NCBI GenBank assembly: GCA_964631605.1
Contig: CAZVYG010000045.1
Location: forward strand, 1 to 40,669
Direction of reading: 5' to 3'
Source: JARKQH01 sp964631605
GTDB taxonomy: Bacteria; Verrucomicrobiota; Verrucomicrobiia; Limisphaerales; UBA8199
Length of the DNA stretch: 40,669 nucleotides
Below are positions 32,901 through 40,669 of this stretch, one piece after another (positions within the stretch are counted from its first letter, which is position 1; each line of letters begins with the position of its first letter). The notes below the pieces were generated by a model. The model searched no databases. It was not told the DNA's origin and worked only from the letters and a program-made list of their open reading frames with translations. Position numbers and translations under genes: made by a program.

Positions 32901-33572
32901 CCGCCTCAGCCAGTGTGCGCGCGAACCGGCGGCCGCCGCGCGCCACCATTCCCGCCAGCGGTCCGGCGCCGGGCTCGCGAACAGCGCGAGCTGCTGATCC
33001 AACCAGCCCTGCGGATCCGAGAGCGTCTGGGTGTAATGATGCAACCGGAGCAGCAGCCGCGTCACCGGCGCATCCGAGTTTCCCCCGTAGGTCCGAATCA
33101 AGTGGCGCACCGCTTCGGAATCCGAACTGGGACTGAGGTAATGTTTTTCGAGCCGGTCGCGAAGCGTGTCCTGGGCGAGCAGATGCGCCTCTTCCCCGGA
33201 CAGCACCGCCAGTTGGGGATCGAGTTCCAACTGGTAAAAATGCCGGCGCACCAGTTCGAAACAAAAACTGTGGAGCGTCCCAATCCACGCGCTCTCGAAC
33301 AGGGCGAGCTGCTCGAGCCAGCGCGTTCCTGCGGCACTCCGCCCGGCCTCCTCTTCGAGCCGGGCGCGAATCCGCTGCCGCACCTCGGCCGCCGCCGCCT
33401 CCGTGAAGGTCACGATCAGCATCTGGTCCAGCGTCACCGGCGGCTGTTCCTCCAGCAGAATCTGGAGACACCGTTCCACCAGGGTGCGCGTCTTGCCCGT
33501 GCCGGCGCCGGCCACCACCAACACGTTGCCGCGGGCGGCGATCGCCTTCCTTTGAGCCTCAGTCAAATTCAT
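29955..33572 (-). CDS. addA: AddA-type helicase-nuclease
   Basis: A 1205-residue SF1A (UvrD-like) helicase with a C-terminal RecB-type nuclease domain, used in double-strand break end processing. Motifs in order are NLTEAQRKAI (Q motif), AGAGTGKTRTLVER (Walker A), TFTEAAAAEVRQRI (Ia), GTLHSFCFELVRRHF, FVFVDEYQDINAAQ (II), VGDIKQSIYRFRLADP (III), LSIHQSKGLEFPIV (V) and LYVGMTRARDTLLLS (VI). Nuclease motifs near the end are GVADLVLLQ, LVDFKTDHI (DxK) and YAPQIKIYAEAL (QxxxY). The start at 33572 (MNLTEAQRK) is preferred over a form 14 residues longer. No addB lies next to it. It converges with the GrpE-like gene, 57 nt apart. Confidence 0.93.
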   Translation of the reverse strand: MNLTEAQRKAIAARGNVLVVAGAGTGKTRTLVERCLQILLEEQPPVTLDQMLIVTFTEAAAAEVRQRIRARLEEEAGRSAAGTRWLEQLALFESAWIGTLHSFCFELVRRHFYQLELDPQLAVLSGEEAHLLAQDTLRDRLEKHYLSPSSDSEAVRHLIRTYGGNSDAPVTRLLLRLHHYTQTLSDPQGWLDQQLALFASPAPDRWREWWRAAAAGSRAHWLRRLSAMTGNDLAARCVALLEASPGAATGKDLGDLLSELSAIPAACPRGCKKTWLKPLEWFFDEVEFLAALAGGGGADPLAEDWEWSRPHMITLLGLAREFAADFAAAKRELGVLDFHDLEQYALRLLWDSTTGQPSAIARHWQRQLRFVFVDEYQDINAAQDKIIELLSGEPPAANRFLVGDIKQSIYRFRLADPRIFRHYAATWEGGAGTVIPLQDNFRSREGLLEFVNSFFGPLMRPDCGGVAYDEMARLRFGAPRERAALSRAADVAPRVELLLRLTGQEDDNGAAADEEEGDNPWQDMAEAEKEARSVALRLLRWRDEGHLIWDEDERRFRPARWSDMAVLLRAPSGRAESYAKEFARLNIPLEAARGDFYQTLEIMDLLSLLQVLDNPLQDLPLLAVLRSPLVGLSVDELALIRLAVVKAHYWTALVRWHEAQRSRAETAAAGPACQEPAAAALEKVGLFLGRVARWRDLARQVSLSQCLESILAETHYADWQRAQERGEQRYANIRRLVSLARQFDQCHRQGLFRFLQFVQAQQEAGAEPEVPAAITRDAVRLLSIHQSKGLEFPIVVLADLARKFNESDLRAEIILDEEYGLCPRIKPPHAGQRYPSLPYWLARRRQRAELLGEELRLLYVGMTRARDTLLLSASVPAKRFWQQWQQPETAPAPELARSLADWLAFWFARNAGPVPEGVTEGQGGGLRWTLCDQGPIPEPARPPAAPIPGVEEAAPALASPLLQELLDRLGWRYPHPAATRQAAKASVSELRCQATEDDPAVSLLASREPARAVRQRRLAARRAGAKGADIGTAHHVFLESVNLERVSSLDTLREEANRLVQEGRLDREQAAALDLETIARFWQSDLGSRLLARRADLRRELAFTARFSAADLSRLTGLEFEPGLEEEFIVVQGVADLVLLQPEAIWLVDFKTDHIEPGEVGARTEFYAPQIKIYAEALAGTYQRPVTEAWLYFLRPGQAVKVSLT

Positions 33573-33631
33573 GAGCCGGGCCGGCAGCTTGGCCAACCCG
33601 CGCCCACCCGGCAATTCCTATCTGCGCGGTA

Positions 33632-34531
33632 TCAGCGCGAGGAAGGGTCAAACCGCCCGTTCCACCAGGCGTTGTTCGGCGCGCCGAACCTGCGCCCGTC
33701 CAGCTCCGCCGGAGTCATCGCTTCGGCATGACCATCGACCAGGACCAGATTCACGCGCCCGCCGTTCCGGTCCGAAGGCGTCGCGCGGTGCGCGTCCGAG
33801 CCGTCCTCTCCCCCTTCATAATAGGCGTTGCCGCTTCCGGGGCTGGCGCTGCTTTTGCGGCTCCCCAACGAGCCCATGGCCAGCGACCCCAGCGGGGGGT
33901 CCATCACATAAACGCCCGAGCCATCCGTGCCGTACGGCAGGGAGGGAGACCCCTTTCTCGCCCCTTTGGTGTCGCCCAAGACCACCGTGTTGGCAGGCGC
34001 GGAGATGGAATGCTCGGAAGCGTGGAACGGAGGGACCCCTCCCGGGGTTCGGGTGTTTCCAAGGTATTGGTAGTTATACCCGTAACCGCCATAATAGCGG
34101 GTGACCCCCTCAATTTCGACTCCCCCAGGGGCCGTGTGCGCGAAGGGTTTGTTCATATACACCCGTTCCTCAGGCCGCAGCACCGGGCTCAGATAAACTT
34201 CCACATTCTGCATGTAGGGATGGATCAGGTCCGCCCACCGCATCCGCGCCTGGCCGGCCACCGGCGGGAGGGAATGGCCGGGGAAAAACCCGCGGTGGTC
34301 ATCCCGATACAACGCCATCCCCAGGCCCAACTGCCGGAGGTTGCTCAGGCTCGCCAGCGATTTGGCTTTGAGCTTCGCCCGCGCCAGCGCCGGCAAAAGC
34401 ATCGCCGCCAGCAGAGCTATCACGGCGATGACCACCAGCAGCTCAATCAAAGTAAAGCCCCGCCGGAGGCGCCGTCCGCCGGCCCGGCACGCGTTGGATT
34501 CACCAGGATGACAATGCGTTTTCGTTTGCAT
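33632..34531 (-). CDS. prepilin-type protein with H-X9-DG C-terminus
   Basis: A 299-residue type II secretion pseudopilin-like protein. After a basic leader (RRLRRG) comes the prepilin helix FTLIELLVVIAVIALLAAML (Glu at +5), then KLKAKSLASLSNLRQLGLGM, a run common in verrucomicrobial and planctomycete prepilin-like proteins. The C-terminus has RVNLVLVDGHAEAMT, the DG(H)xE segment typical of H-X9-DG proteins. The middle is Gly/Tyr-rich. Such proteins occur in many copies in these phyla and their roles are unclear. It is divergent from the histidine kinase gene. Confidence 0.87.
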   Translation of the reverse strand: MQTKTHCHPGESNACRAGGRRLRRGFTLIELLVVIAVIALLAAMLLPALARAKLKAKSLASLSNLRQLGLGMALYRDDHRGFFPGHSLPPVAGQARMRWADLIHPYMQNVEVYLSPVLRPEERVYMNKPFAHTAPGGVEIEGVTRYYGGYGYNYQYLGNTRTPGGVPPFHASEHSISAPANTVVLGDTKGARKGSPSLPYGTDGSGVYVMDPPLGSLAMGSLGSRKSSASPGSGNAYYEGGEDGSDAHRATPSDRNGGRVNLVLVDGHAEAMTPAELDGRRFGAPNNAWWNGRFDPSSR

Positions 34532-34859
34532 GCCCCAGTTCTAACAAACTCCGGACGGGGCCTGCTAACGGCCGCTTGCCAATCTTTGTCGTTGAATTGC
34601 GCCTCCTCCTTTTTGCCCAACGCCAAAAAAATGCACTTGTGTGTCCCGACGAATTTGGCAAAAAAGGGTGGTTGTTTCCCATAACCGGGTGCGCGTTGGT
34701 GTCCGGCCGCGAGTCTGTCGCGTTGGCGAGAAGGCACGCGTCCGGGCAAAAGCCCGGAAGAAAGCCAAACGAAGAATTGACGAACCTTCAAGGCCCTCAA
34801 ACAAGGAATGGTCGAGCCCGCACCGCGAGCCTGCCAGCCTTCGCAGAACCCTTTGCTGG
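34532..34859. other. divergent intergenic region, pseudopilin/histidine kinase
   Basis: About 330 nt with no supported gene. A stem-loop TCCGGGC-AAAA-GCCCGGA (34741-34758) lies 100 nt before the kinase start. No clear -35/-10 pair was found. Confidence 0.5.
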
Positions 34860-37800
34860 ATGAACCCGGAACATACCGCCTTGCTTGCCGAACTCGAAGA
34901 GCGACTGCGCTTCGAGACGCTGATCGCCGATCTTTCGTCCCAATTCGTCAACCTCTCGGCCGGCGAAGTGGACCGCGAGATCATGGATGCCCAGCGCCGC
35001 ATCTGCCAGTTGCTCGGTTTGGATATGGCCGGCCTTTGGCAATGGTCGGGGGAAGCCGACACCTTCATACTCACTCATCTGTACCGCGCCGAGGAGGGTC
35101 CCCAACCGCCCGAACGGATGAGCACCCGGGAGTATTTTCCCTGGTATCAGAAGCAAGTGCTGGCCGGCAGCACCATTGTCGTTAATTCGATGGATGAGCT
35201 GCCGGCGGAGGCGGCACGCGACCGGGAGGTGTACGGGCACTTCGGGATCAAGTCGAATGTGGTCGTCCCGCTCACGGTGGGCGGCCATGCGCCGGTTGGC
35301 GCCCTGGGATTTAATACCACCCGGGCCGAGCGCCAGTGGCCGGACATGCTGGTGAAGCGGCTGGAATTGGTGGCGCAAATCGTTGCCAACGCGCTGGCCC
35401 GCAAACGCGCCGACCAGGCCTTGCGCGAAAGCGAGGCACGGCTCAGCCTGGCGGCAGAGGCCGCCGAGTCCGGGCTCTGGGTGCTGGACCTGGGCACGAA
35501 CCTATTCTGGGTCACTGAAAAGGCTCGAGAAATCTTCGGCTATGCCCCCGGGGAAGTCCTCAGCCTCGAACGTTTCCACGCGTCGGTTCATCCCCAGGAT
35601 TGGGGCCGCGTCCTGGAGAGCCTCGATCGGGCTGCGCACGCGGGGGCGCCCGTAAACGTCGAATACCGCATTCGACTCGGCGATGGCCGCGAACGATGGA
35701 TTGCCTCCCGCGGGCGTCCGCATGTCAATGCCGCCGGCAAGGCGGATCGCCTCATGGGCGTCTCCGTTGACGTCACCGAGCGCAAACACACCGAAAGAGC
35801 CCTGCGCTCCAGCGAAAGCCGCCTGGCGGCGGCGGCCGAATTGGCCGGACTGGGCCACTACGAGGTGGACTACGGCGGGGGGACCTGCTTCTTCGACAAC
35901 CAATTTCGCCAGATTTGCGGTGTTCCGGCGGAAGTGAAGGAGGGCCTGGATCCTGTGCTGTTCTGGCAGGAGCATCTGCATCCCAGCGACAGGCCAGGCG
36001 TGCTGGAACAACGCCAGCAATTGCACGAGGGAAAGATCGGTCAAATCTCCACCGAGTATCGCTACCGGCATCCGGTGTTCGGGATCAGATGGATCCACCA
36101 CCTTGCCCGAATCGCGGAGCGGTCCGCGGGCGGCGACGTCCGGACTTTTGGCGTGATTCGCGATGTCACCGACCACAAACGAATCGTGGAGCAGCAGGCG
36201 GAGGATTTGCAGTTCTGGGCACTGGTCGCCGATCTCTCGTCCAGATTCGTCAATCTCCCCCCGGCCCACGTGGATGGCGCGATTGAAGACGCCCAGCGTC
36301 GCGTGTGCGAATTCCTGGGGCTGGATTTGTCCGCGCTTTGGCAACCGGTGGAGGATACTCCGGGCGACTACCGGCTCACGCATCACTATCGCTCGATGGG
36401 AGGGCCGCCCATTACGAGGATGAGCGCAAAAGAGAACTTTCCCTGGTGCCACCAGCAACTGATGGCCGGAAAGGTGGTCGCCGTTTCATCCATGGACGAA
36501 CTGCCGCCTGAGGCGGCTCGCGACCGGGAAGTCTGGGGCCATTTCGGCATCAAGACCTCCTTGACTCTTCCTTTATCCGCCGGGGGAGGCTCGGCGATCG
36601 GCTTTCTGTCCTTCAATGACATCCGGAAGGAGCGTGACTGGCCCCCCCTGCTGGTGCAGCGACTCCAATTGATTGCCCAGGTATTCACCAATGCCCTGGC
36701 CAGGGGACGCTCGGACGAAAGCCTGCGCCAGAGCGCCGAAATCAACCGCGCGACCTTCGAGCAGGCGGCGGTGGGTATCGCCCATGTTGGGACTGACGGC
36801 CGCTGGTTGCGGGTGAACGACAAACTGTGCGCCATCCTGGGCTATTCGCGCGAGGAGCTGATGGGGTTGACCTTTCAGGACCTCACCCACCCCGATGACC
36901 TGGAGGCGGACCTGGTCCACGTGCGCCGGGTTTTGTCGGGACTGATCAAAACCTATTCGATCGAGAAACGCTACTTCCGCAAGGACCGCTCCCTGGTGTG
37001 GGCCAACCTCGCCGTTTCGCTCGTGCGGACGGAGCGGGGCGAGCCCAGGCACTTCATCGCCGTGGTGCAGGACATCACAGAACGAAAGCGGGCCGAGGAG
37101 GAAATGCAACGGCTGCGCTTGCAGCTCTGGCACGCTGACCGCGTCGCCCAGACCGGAGCCATCACCGCCTCGCTGGCTCACGAATTGAACCAGCCACTCA
37201 CCGGCATCCTCAGCTCCGCCCAGGCCGGTCTGCGTTTCCTCGCGGCCGGAAATCCCGACCCCCCCTTGATTCAGGAGATTCTGACCAACATCGTGCACGA
37301 CACCAAGCGGGCGGGAGCGGTCATCAACGGACTGCGCGCCATGCTCCGCAACAAAGAAAGCGAGCGCGAGCCCATCAGCCTCAGGGACACGATTCAAGGC
37401 GTCCTGGCCCTGGCGCATAGTGAACTGGTCGCCCGGCAAATCGAATACGACGTTGACTTGCCCCCGGCGCCGGATTTGAGGGTGCTGGCCGACAAAGCGC
37501 AAATCCAGCAAGTTCTGCTCAACCTCGTGATGAATGCCCTGGAAGCGATGCAAAGCCAGCCCCCGGACCAACGACATCTGATACTGACCTTGGGCCGGAT
37601 CGGCGCCGGTGAAGCCGTGGTGACGGTGCGGGATTCCGGCCCGGGCATTCCCGAGGATCAGCAGGACCAGGTGTTCATGGCCTTCTGGACAACCAAGCAA
37701 CAAGGGATGGGCATCGGCCTGGCGATCTCCCATTCCATCATTGAATCGCACGGTGGCCGGCTCTGGCATAAGAACTGCCCGGGCGGGGGGGCCGCATTCC

Positions 37801-37880
37801 ACTTCACGCTCCCCATCGTCCCGGGCGCCGCAGCCCCTGCGCCAGCGCCTGGCCCAAACGCCCCTTCGGAAGCGCCCTGA
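34860..37880 (+). CDS. sensor histidine kinase with two GAF and three PAS domains
   Basis: A 1006-residue soluble kinase, no membrane helix or signal peptide. Order: GAF-like domain (about 20-180), PAS (190-310), PAS (320-440), second GAF-like domain (455-615), PAS (625-750), HisKA, HATPase. The two GAF domains are internal duplicates (LIADLSSQFVNLSAGEVD vs LVADLSSRFVNLPPAHVD; SMDELPAEAARDREVYGHFG vs SMDELPPEAARDREVWGHFG). The phosphoacceptor is His774 in SLAHELNQPL, the H-box of FixL/TodS-type kinases. The N box is VLLNLVMNALEAM and the G boxes are VRDSGPGIPED and GMGIGLAI. The ATG at 34860 follows an upstream GC-rich extension without domain support. It is 4 nt from a FixJ-like regulator, its likely partner. 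Confidence 0.9.
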   Translation: MNPEHTALLAELEERLRFETLIADLSSQFVNLSAGEVDREIMDAQRRICQLLGLDMAGLWQWSGEADTFILTHLYRAEEGPQPPERMSTREYFPWYQKQVLAGSTIVVNSMDELPAEAARDREVYGHFGIKSNVVVPLTVGGHAPVGALGFNTTRAERQWPDMLVKRLELVAQIVANALARKRADQALRESEARLSLAAEAAESGLWVLDLGTNLFWVTEKAREIFGYAPGEVLSLERFHASVHPQDWGRVLESLDRAAHAGAPVNVEYRIRLGDGRERWIASRGRPHVNAAGKADRLMGVSVDVTERKHTERALRSSESRLAAAAELAGLGHYEVDYGGGTCFFDNQFRQICGVPAEVKEGLDPVLFWQEHLHPSDRPGVLEQRQQLHEGKIGQISTEYRYRHPVFGIRWIHHLARIAERSAGGDVRTFGVIRDVTDHKRIVEQQAEDLQFWALVADLSSRFVNLPPAHVDGAIEDAQRRVCEFLGLDLSALWQPVEDTPGDYRLTHHYRSMGGPPITRMSAKENFPWCHQQLMAGKVVAVSSMDELPPEAARDREVWGHFGIKTSLTLPLSAGGGSAIGFLSFNDIRKERDWPPLLVQRLQLIAQVFTNALARGRSDESLRQSAEINRATFEQAAVGIAHVGTDGRWLRVNDKLCAILGYSREELMGLTFQDLTHPDDLEADLVHVRRVLSGLIKTYSIEKRYFRKDRSLVWANLAVSLVRTERGEPRHFIAVVQDITERKRAEEEMQRLRLQLWHADRVAQTGAITASLAHELNQPLTGILSSAQAGLRFLAAGNPDPPLIQEILTNIVHDTKRAGAVINGLRAMLRNKESEREPISLRDTIQGVLALAHSELVARQIEYDVDLPPAPDLRVLADKAQIQQVLLNLVMNALEAMQSQPPDQRHLILTLGRIGAGEAVVTVRDSGPGIPEDQQDQVFMAFWTTKQQGMGIGLAISHSIIESHGGRLWHKNCPGGGAAFHFTLPIVPGAAAPAPAPGPNAPSEAP

Positions 37881-37884
37881 CCCC

Positions 37885-38520
37885 ATGAACCCTCCGAAAC
37901 CCACCGTCTTCATCATTGACGATGACCCCTCGGCGCGCAAAGGCCTCGCCTTGCTCGTGCGCTCGGCGGGCTGGCATTGCGAGGTGTTTTCCTCCGCCCG
38001 GGAATTCCTGGCACGACCGGCCTTCCCCGGAAACGCCTGCCTGGTCCTGGACGTGTGCATGCCGGGAATGACCGGCCTCGAGCTGCGCGACCTGATGACG
38101 GCGAAAAATGCCTTGCTGCCGATTGTGTTTCTCACCGGCCATGGCGACGTCCCCATGGGGGTGGACGCCATGAAGCAGGGAGCGGTTGATTTTCTGCAGA
38201 AACCCGTTGATGACGAGGCGCTGCTCCAGGCGATTCGCCGCGCGGTGGACCGCCACGCTGCCGCGCAAGGGCGCCAACGGGACGTCGAGCGGATTCAGGC
38301 CGGGTTGCAGCAGCTCACGGCCCGGGAACGCCAGGTGCTCGAGTACGTGATTGGCGGGTGGCTGAACAAACAAATCGCCGCGGAGCTGCAAATTGCGGAG
38401 CGGACCGTGAAAATCTTCCGCGGAAATCTCATGAAGAAGATGAGAGTGAATTCTGTTGCAGAATTGGTGCGGCAATGCCAAATCGCTGGCATCGCCCCCC
38501 GCCCACCCCGTTGCGCTTAG
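37885..38520 (+). CDS. FixJ/NarL-type response regulator
   Basis: A 211-residue regulator. Residues 7-118 form the receiver: FIIDDDPSARKG, phosphoacceptor in VLDVCMPGMTGLE, FLTGHGDV and FLQKPVDDEAL. Residues 140-200 are a LuxR-type helix-turn-helix: LTARERQVLEYVIGGWLNKQ, AELQIAERTVKIFRGNLMKK, with the usual I(A)xxLxIxxxTVKxHR pattern but Phe for His (VKIFR). It follows the histidine kinase by 4 nt and probably is its transcriptional output. Confidence 0.92.
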   Translation: MNPPKPTVFIIDDDPSARKGLALLVRSAGWHCEVFSSAREFLARPAFPGNACLVLDVCMPGMTGLELRDLMTAKNALLPIVFLTGHGDVPMGVDAMKQGAVDFLQKPVDDEALLQAIRRAVDRHAAAQGRQRDVERIQAGLQQLTARERQVLEYVIGGWLNKQIAAELQIAERTVKIFRGNLMKKMRVNSVAELVRQCQIAGIAPRPPRCA

Positions 38521-38626
38521 CGCCCCCTGCAGCCCTCACAAGGTTTAGTCGGAGCTGACGCGCAATCCCTCCCGGGTTCCCGCTTACTTCCCGGCACCCG
38601 CCTGCCTCTGAAACCTCCGCGGCCCT

Positions 38627-38654
38627 GGCTAGCACCAAAGGGCTAGCACCAAGG
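38627..38654 (+). repeat. 14-bp tandem repeat
   Basis: GGCTAGCACCAAAG at 38627 is followed directly by GGCTAGCACCAAGG at 38641, one mismatch, between the two response-regulator genes. Confidence 0.6.
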
Positions 38655-38700
38655 TCCGATTGTCGAGTCTGGGCGTTCCAGGATAAAACCCTCCCAACAC

Positions 38701-39126
38701 ATGGGGCCCATGCCACATAGCAAAGATGTCGCGACCGTTTACATCGTGGATGATGAAGAATCCGTGCGGAAGGGATTCTCGCTCCTGTTGCGTTCGGCTG
38801 GCATGGCTTGCCGCGCCTTCAGTTCCGCGCAGCAATTCCTCGCGGAGCTGGATCCGCAAAAGCACGGCTGCGTCCTGCTGGACATCACGATGCCGCGACT
38901 GACAGGGCTGGAACTCCAGCGCGAGCTGAAGAAACGGGGGTTTAACCTGCCCGTGATCGCAATCTCGGCGAGCGATGATGCCGAGACCATCAAACTGGCC
39001 CGGGAAGTGGGGTCCCGATTCTTTCTGCGCAAACCGGTGGATGACCAGGCGTTGATAGACGCGATTCACTGGATTTTGGAAGGCGACCGCACGGCCCGAA
39101 CAAAACCGGGTACCGCGGCCGGGTAG
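38701..39126 (+). CDS. receiver-only FixJ-like response regulator
   Basis: A 141-residue receiver domain without output: YIVDDEESVRKGFSLLLRSA, phosphoacceptor in LLDITMPRLTGLELQ, Ser in AISASDD and FLRKPVDDQALIDAI. It is closely similar to the receiver of the preceding regulator, including the RKGxxLLxRSAG helix and the KPVDDxAL loop, so it probably arose by duplication. It may compete for or relay phosphate from the same kinase. An ATG three codons later (38710) is equally possible. A 180-nt gap separates it from the previous gene. Confidence 0.87.
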   Translation: MGPMPHSKDVATVYIVDDEESVRKGFSLLLRSAGMACRAFSSAQQFLAELDPQKHGCVLLDITMPRLTGLELQRELKKRGFNLPVIAISASDDAETIKLAREVGSRFFLRKPVDDQALIDAIHWILEGDRTARTKPGTAAG

Positions 39127-39293
39127 CAGATATGGCAGCACACGAACAACAACCCTTTGGGGCGACACCGGCTTCCGCCGTCCCGGTCGCGCCGCAAACC
39201 AGCTAAACACGACTCGTCGTCGCCGGCACTGCGGCAGATCGCGGACGGTGACAAAACAAAAACAACAAAAACACCTCGGCAACAGTATCACGT

Positions 39294-39911
39294 ATGAAAA
39301 GCAAGATCCTCATGACATTCGGCCTCGCAACCCTGCTGGCCTCTGCCACCCAGGCCAGCCAGGACCAACTCGCCCGCAGCCTCCAGGACGCCCAGGTTGA
39401 AACCACCCGGACCTCCGACCAGCTCAAGGCCACCCTGGTTGCGCTCAACGACCTCACCGCCCAAAAACAGGGCGACCTCCGCCCCGCCTACAACACCTAC
39501 TGCGCCGAAGTCGCCAAGACCGAATCCGCCGCCGCCTGGACCCGCACGCGGGTCCAATGGATGGCCAGCGACGGCCGCAAGTATTTCCAGGATTGGCAAG
39601 CCACGGTCAATGGCATTGCCAACGAATCCTTGCGGAAAAAGGCCCAGAAGCGCTTGGACACCGTGCGGAAGAGCTATGACAAAGTGGAGGCGTCGCTCCA
39701 GCTCGCCGCCGAGAAGTTCAGACCGTTTCTCTCCGACCTGGCCGACATTCAGAAAGCCCTCGCCACGGACGTGACCGCCGGTGGCGTGAAGGCGATCAAG
39801 AGCACGGTCAGGAGCGCCAACTGGAATCATCAATACGTGGACAAGGCCATCCAATCTGCGCTCAAGGAAATGGGCAGGATGGAGAAGGCGTTGTCCCCGG
39901 AAGCCAAGTGA
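39294..39911 (+). CDS. DUF2959-like exported coiled-coil protein
   Basis: A 205-residue protein. The signal peptide is MKSKILMTFGLATLLASATQA. The mature part is nearly all helical with heptad character: LARSLQDAQVETTRTSDQLK, then FQDWQATVNGIANESLRKKA, KRLDTVRKSYDKVEASLQLA, LSDLADIQKALATDV. This agrees with DUF2959, a family of periplasmic coiled-coil proteins without known function. No start codon competitor is nearby. A 119-nt gap separates it from the DszB-like gene. Confidence 0.78.
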   Translation: MKSKILMTFGLATLLASATQASQDQLARSLQDAQVETTRTSDQLKATLVALNDLTAQKQGDLRPAYNTYCAEVAKTESAAAWTRTRVQWMASDGRKYFQDWQATVNGIANESLRKKAQKRLDTVRKSYDKVEASLQLAAEKFRPFLSDLADIQKALATDVTAGGVKAIKSTVRSANWNHQYVDKAIQSALKEMGRMEKALSPEAK

Positions 39912-40030
39912 GGCAAGCCTGAAATCTGTTTTAGCGAGGCGGCCGGGCCGGGGTTTCACACCACGCGTCATCACCGCCGCCCGGCGCTGACCCAAGAACA
40001 AACAACCAAAAGAAAAGAAAGAACTGACCT

Positions 40031-40669
40031 ATGGCAACCATGGTAATCAAAGGCAAGAAGATGAAATCGGTGGATGTGAACTGGAAAGAGTTCTACTACA
40101 CCAATTGTCCGCTGATCTCGGCCAGCAATGTGGACCAGGAACTTGGCTGGGTGAAGGAAGAGTTCAAGAAGATCGGCGTGGCGTACAAGTACCTTCGCTC
40201 GACCGTCGAGAACGACTGGTACCCGCACTATGTCCACAACCTCGACAACCTGATGCGCTTTGGCGGCTGCCACCCGGCCATCCACGTCCAGGCCGACATC
40301 CGCCGCACCCGCCTCATTGGGACGACGCACGTTTACGAGGGCGGCGTCATGATGGTCCGCGCCCGCGACCCCATCTACAAAATGTCGCACCTCAAAGGCA
40401 AAAAGATCGGCCTCTCCAAGAGCCAGAACGTCATCAAGAATGATTGGTGGCGCGTGCAGGAAGAGCATGGCATCGAGCTGATGCTCAAACTCAACGACAT
40501 GACCCGCGACGACGTGCAGATCGTGGAGTTTCCCTACCCGGACGATTGGTACGACAAGCCCGAGATGATGACCCCGATGGAGAACCCGAATGAGTACCAA
40601 CTGAAGCGCGACCATAAGCATGACCTGGCGTTCCGCCCGCTGGAGACGGCGCTGGAAAAGGGCGTCATT
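40031..40669 (+). CDS. DszB-like sulfinate desulfinase / substrate-binding-fold protein, 3' end outside window
   Basis: The first 213 codons of a cytoplasmic protein with a periplasmic-binding-protein-like fold; there is no signal peptide. It resembles 2'-hydroxybiphenyl-2-sulfinate desulfinase (DszB): YTNCP near residue 26, HYVHNLDNLMRFGG (66-78), TRLIGTTHVYEGGVMMVRAR and LKGKKIGLSKSQNV. Cys26, His66 and Arg76 line up with DszB Cys27, His60 and Arg70 as I recall them, and the His-to-Arg spacing of 10 is the same. DszB removes sulfite from an aryl sulfinate. Ordinary ABC solute-binding relatives (SsuA/TauA) carry export signals and lack this triad. The C-terminal lobe and stop lie outside the window. 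The substrate is unknown. Confidence 0.75.
   Translation, partial: MATMVIKGKKMKSVDVNWKEFYYTNCPLISASNVDQELGWVKEEFKKIGVAYKYLRSTVENDWYPHYVHNLDNLMRFGGCHPAIHVQADIRRTRLIGTTHVYEGGVMMVRARDPIYKMSHLKGKKIGLSKSQNVIKNDWWRVQEEHGIELMLKLNDMTRDDVQIVEFPYPDDWYDKPEMMTPMENPNEYQLKRDHKHDLAFRPLETALEKGVI

Overview
This is a GC-rich bacterial window with about 33 genes. The likely source is a member of the Verrucomicrobiota, near the Pedosphaera/Limisphaera group. That is an inference from several traits: a prepilin-type protein with an FTLIELLVVIAVIALLAAML-like N-terminus and an H-X9-DG-type C-terminus, two PEP-CTERM proteins with RRFRK tails, weak or absent Shine-Dalgarno sequences, and a cytochrome oxidase operon with small extra membrane proteins. 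No rRNA, tRNA, CRISPR array, insertion sequence or phage gene was seen.

Layout. Positions 1-3147 (+) hold the 3' part of a UvrA-type ATPase, a Uma2-family nuclease-like protein and a tiny membrane protein, all joined by ATGA overlaps. A receiver-only regulator (-) follows behind two hairpin repeats. Positions 3857-5630 carry two unrelated PEP-CTERM proteins that share a promoter element (21-bp direct repeat plus a -10 box at fixed spacing) and a near-identical 144-bp tail with terminator; no exosortase is in the window. Next come an inositol-monophosphatase-family enzyme and a UVR-motif protein (+).

Positions 7421-20618 are all on the minus strand. In transcription order they are a thioesterase, phenylacetate-CoA ligase with its ACT-domain partner, a lipoprotein with a C/H protease-like core, a gamma-glutamyltransferase gene broken by an internal deletion and frameshift, and an aa3-type oxidase operon. 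The operon runs cupredoxin-like protein, ctaA, ctaB, coxA, coxC, subunit IV, two small membrane proteins, coxB, SCO, DUF420. Heme A synthesis, copper delivery and structural subunits are therefore together. Subunit I lacks the K-channel lysine.

Positions 20842-25663 (+) hold an alginate-export-like porin behind a repeated leader with a coupled 20-codon upstream ORF, then a sigma-54-type promoter and three pilin-assembly genes (PilV-, PilW- and PilX-like). Positions 25851-28815 (-) hold a roadblock-like protein, a receiver-PATAN regulator and a HEAT-repeat protein. At 29028 (+) lies a membrane-anchored GrpE-like protein, followed on the minus strand by AddA and a pseudopilin. Positions 34860-39126 (+) encode a hybrid-sensor-type histidine kinase with duplicated GAF domains and two FixJ-like regulators. 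The window ends with a DUF2959 protein and the start of a DszB-like protein that keeps the Cys/His/Arg desulfinase residues.

The observations most worth following are the shared PEP-CTERM promoter and tail cassette, the DszB-like gene, the membrane-anchored GrpE-like protein, the K-channel-less oxidase, the sigma-54 pilin promoter and the porin leader.
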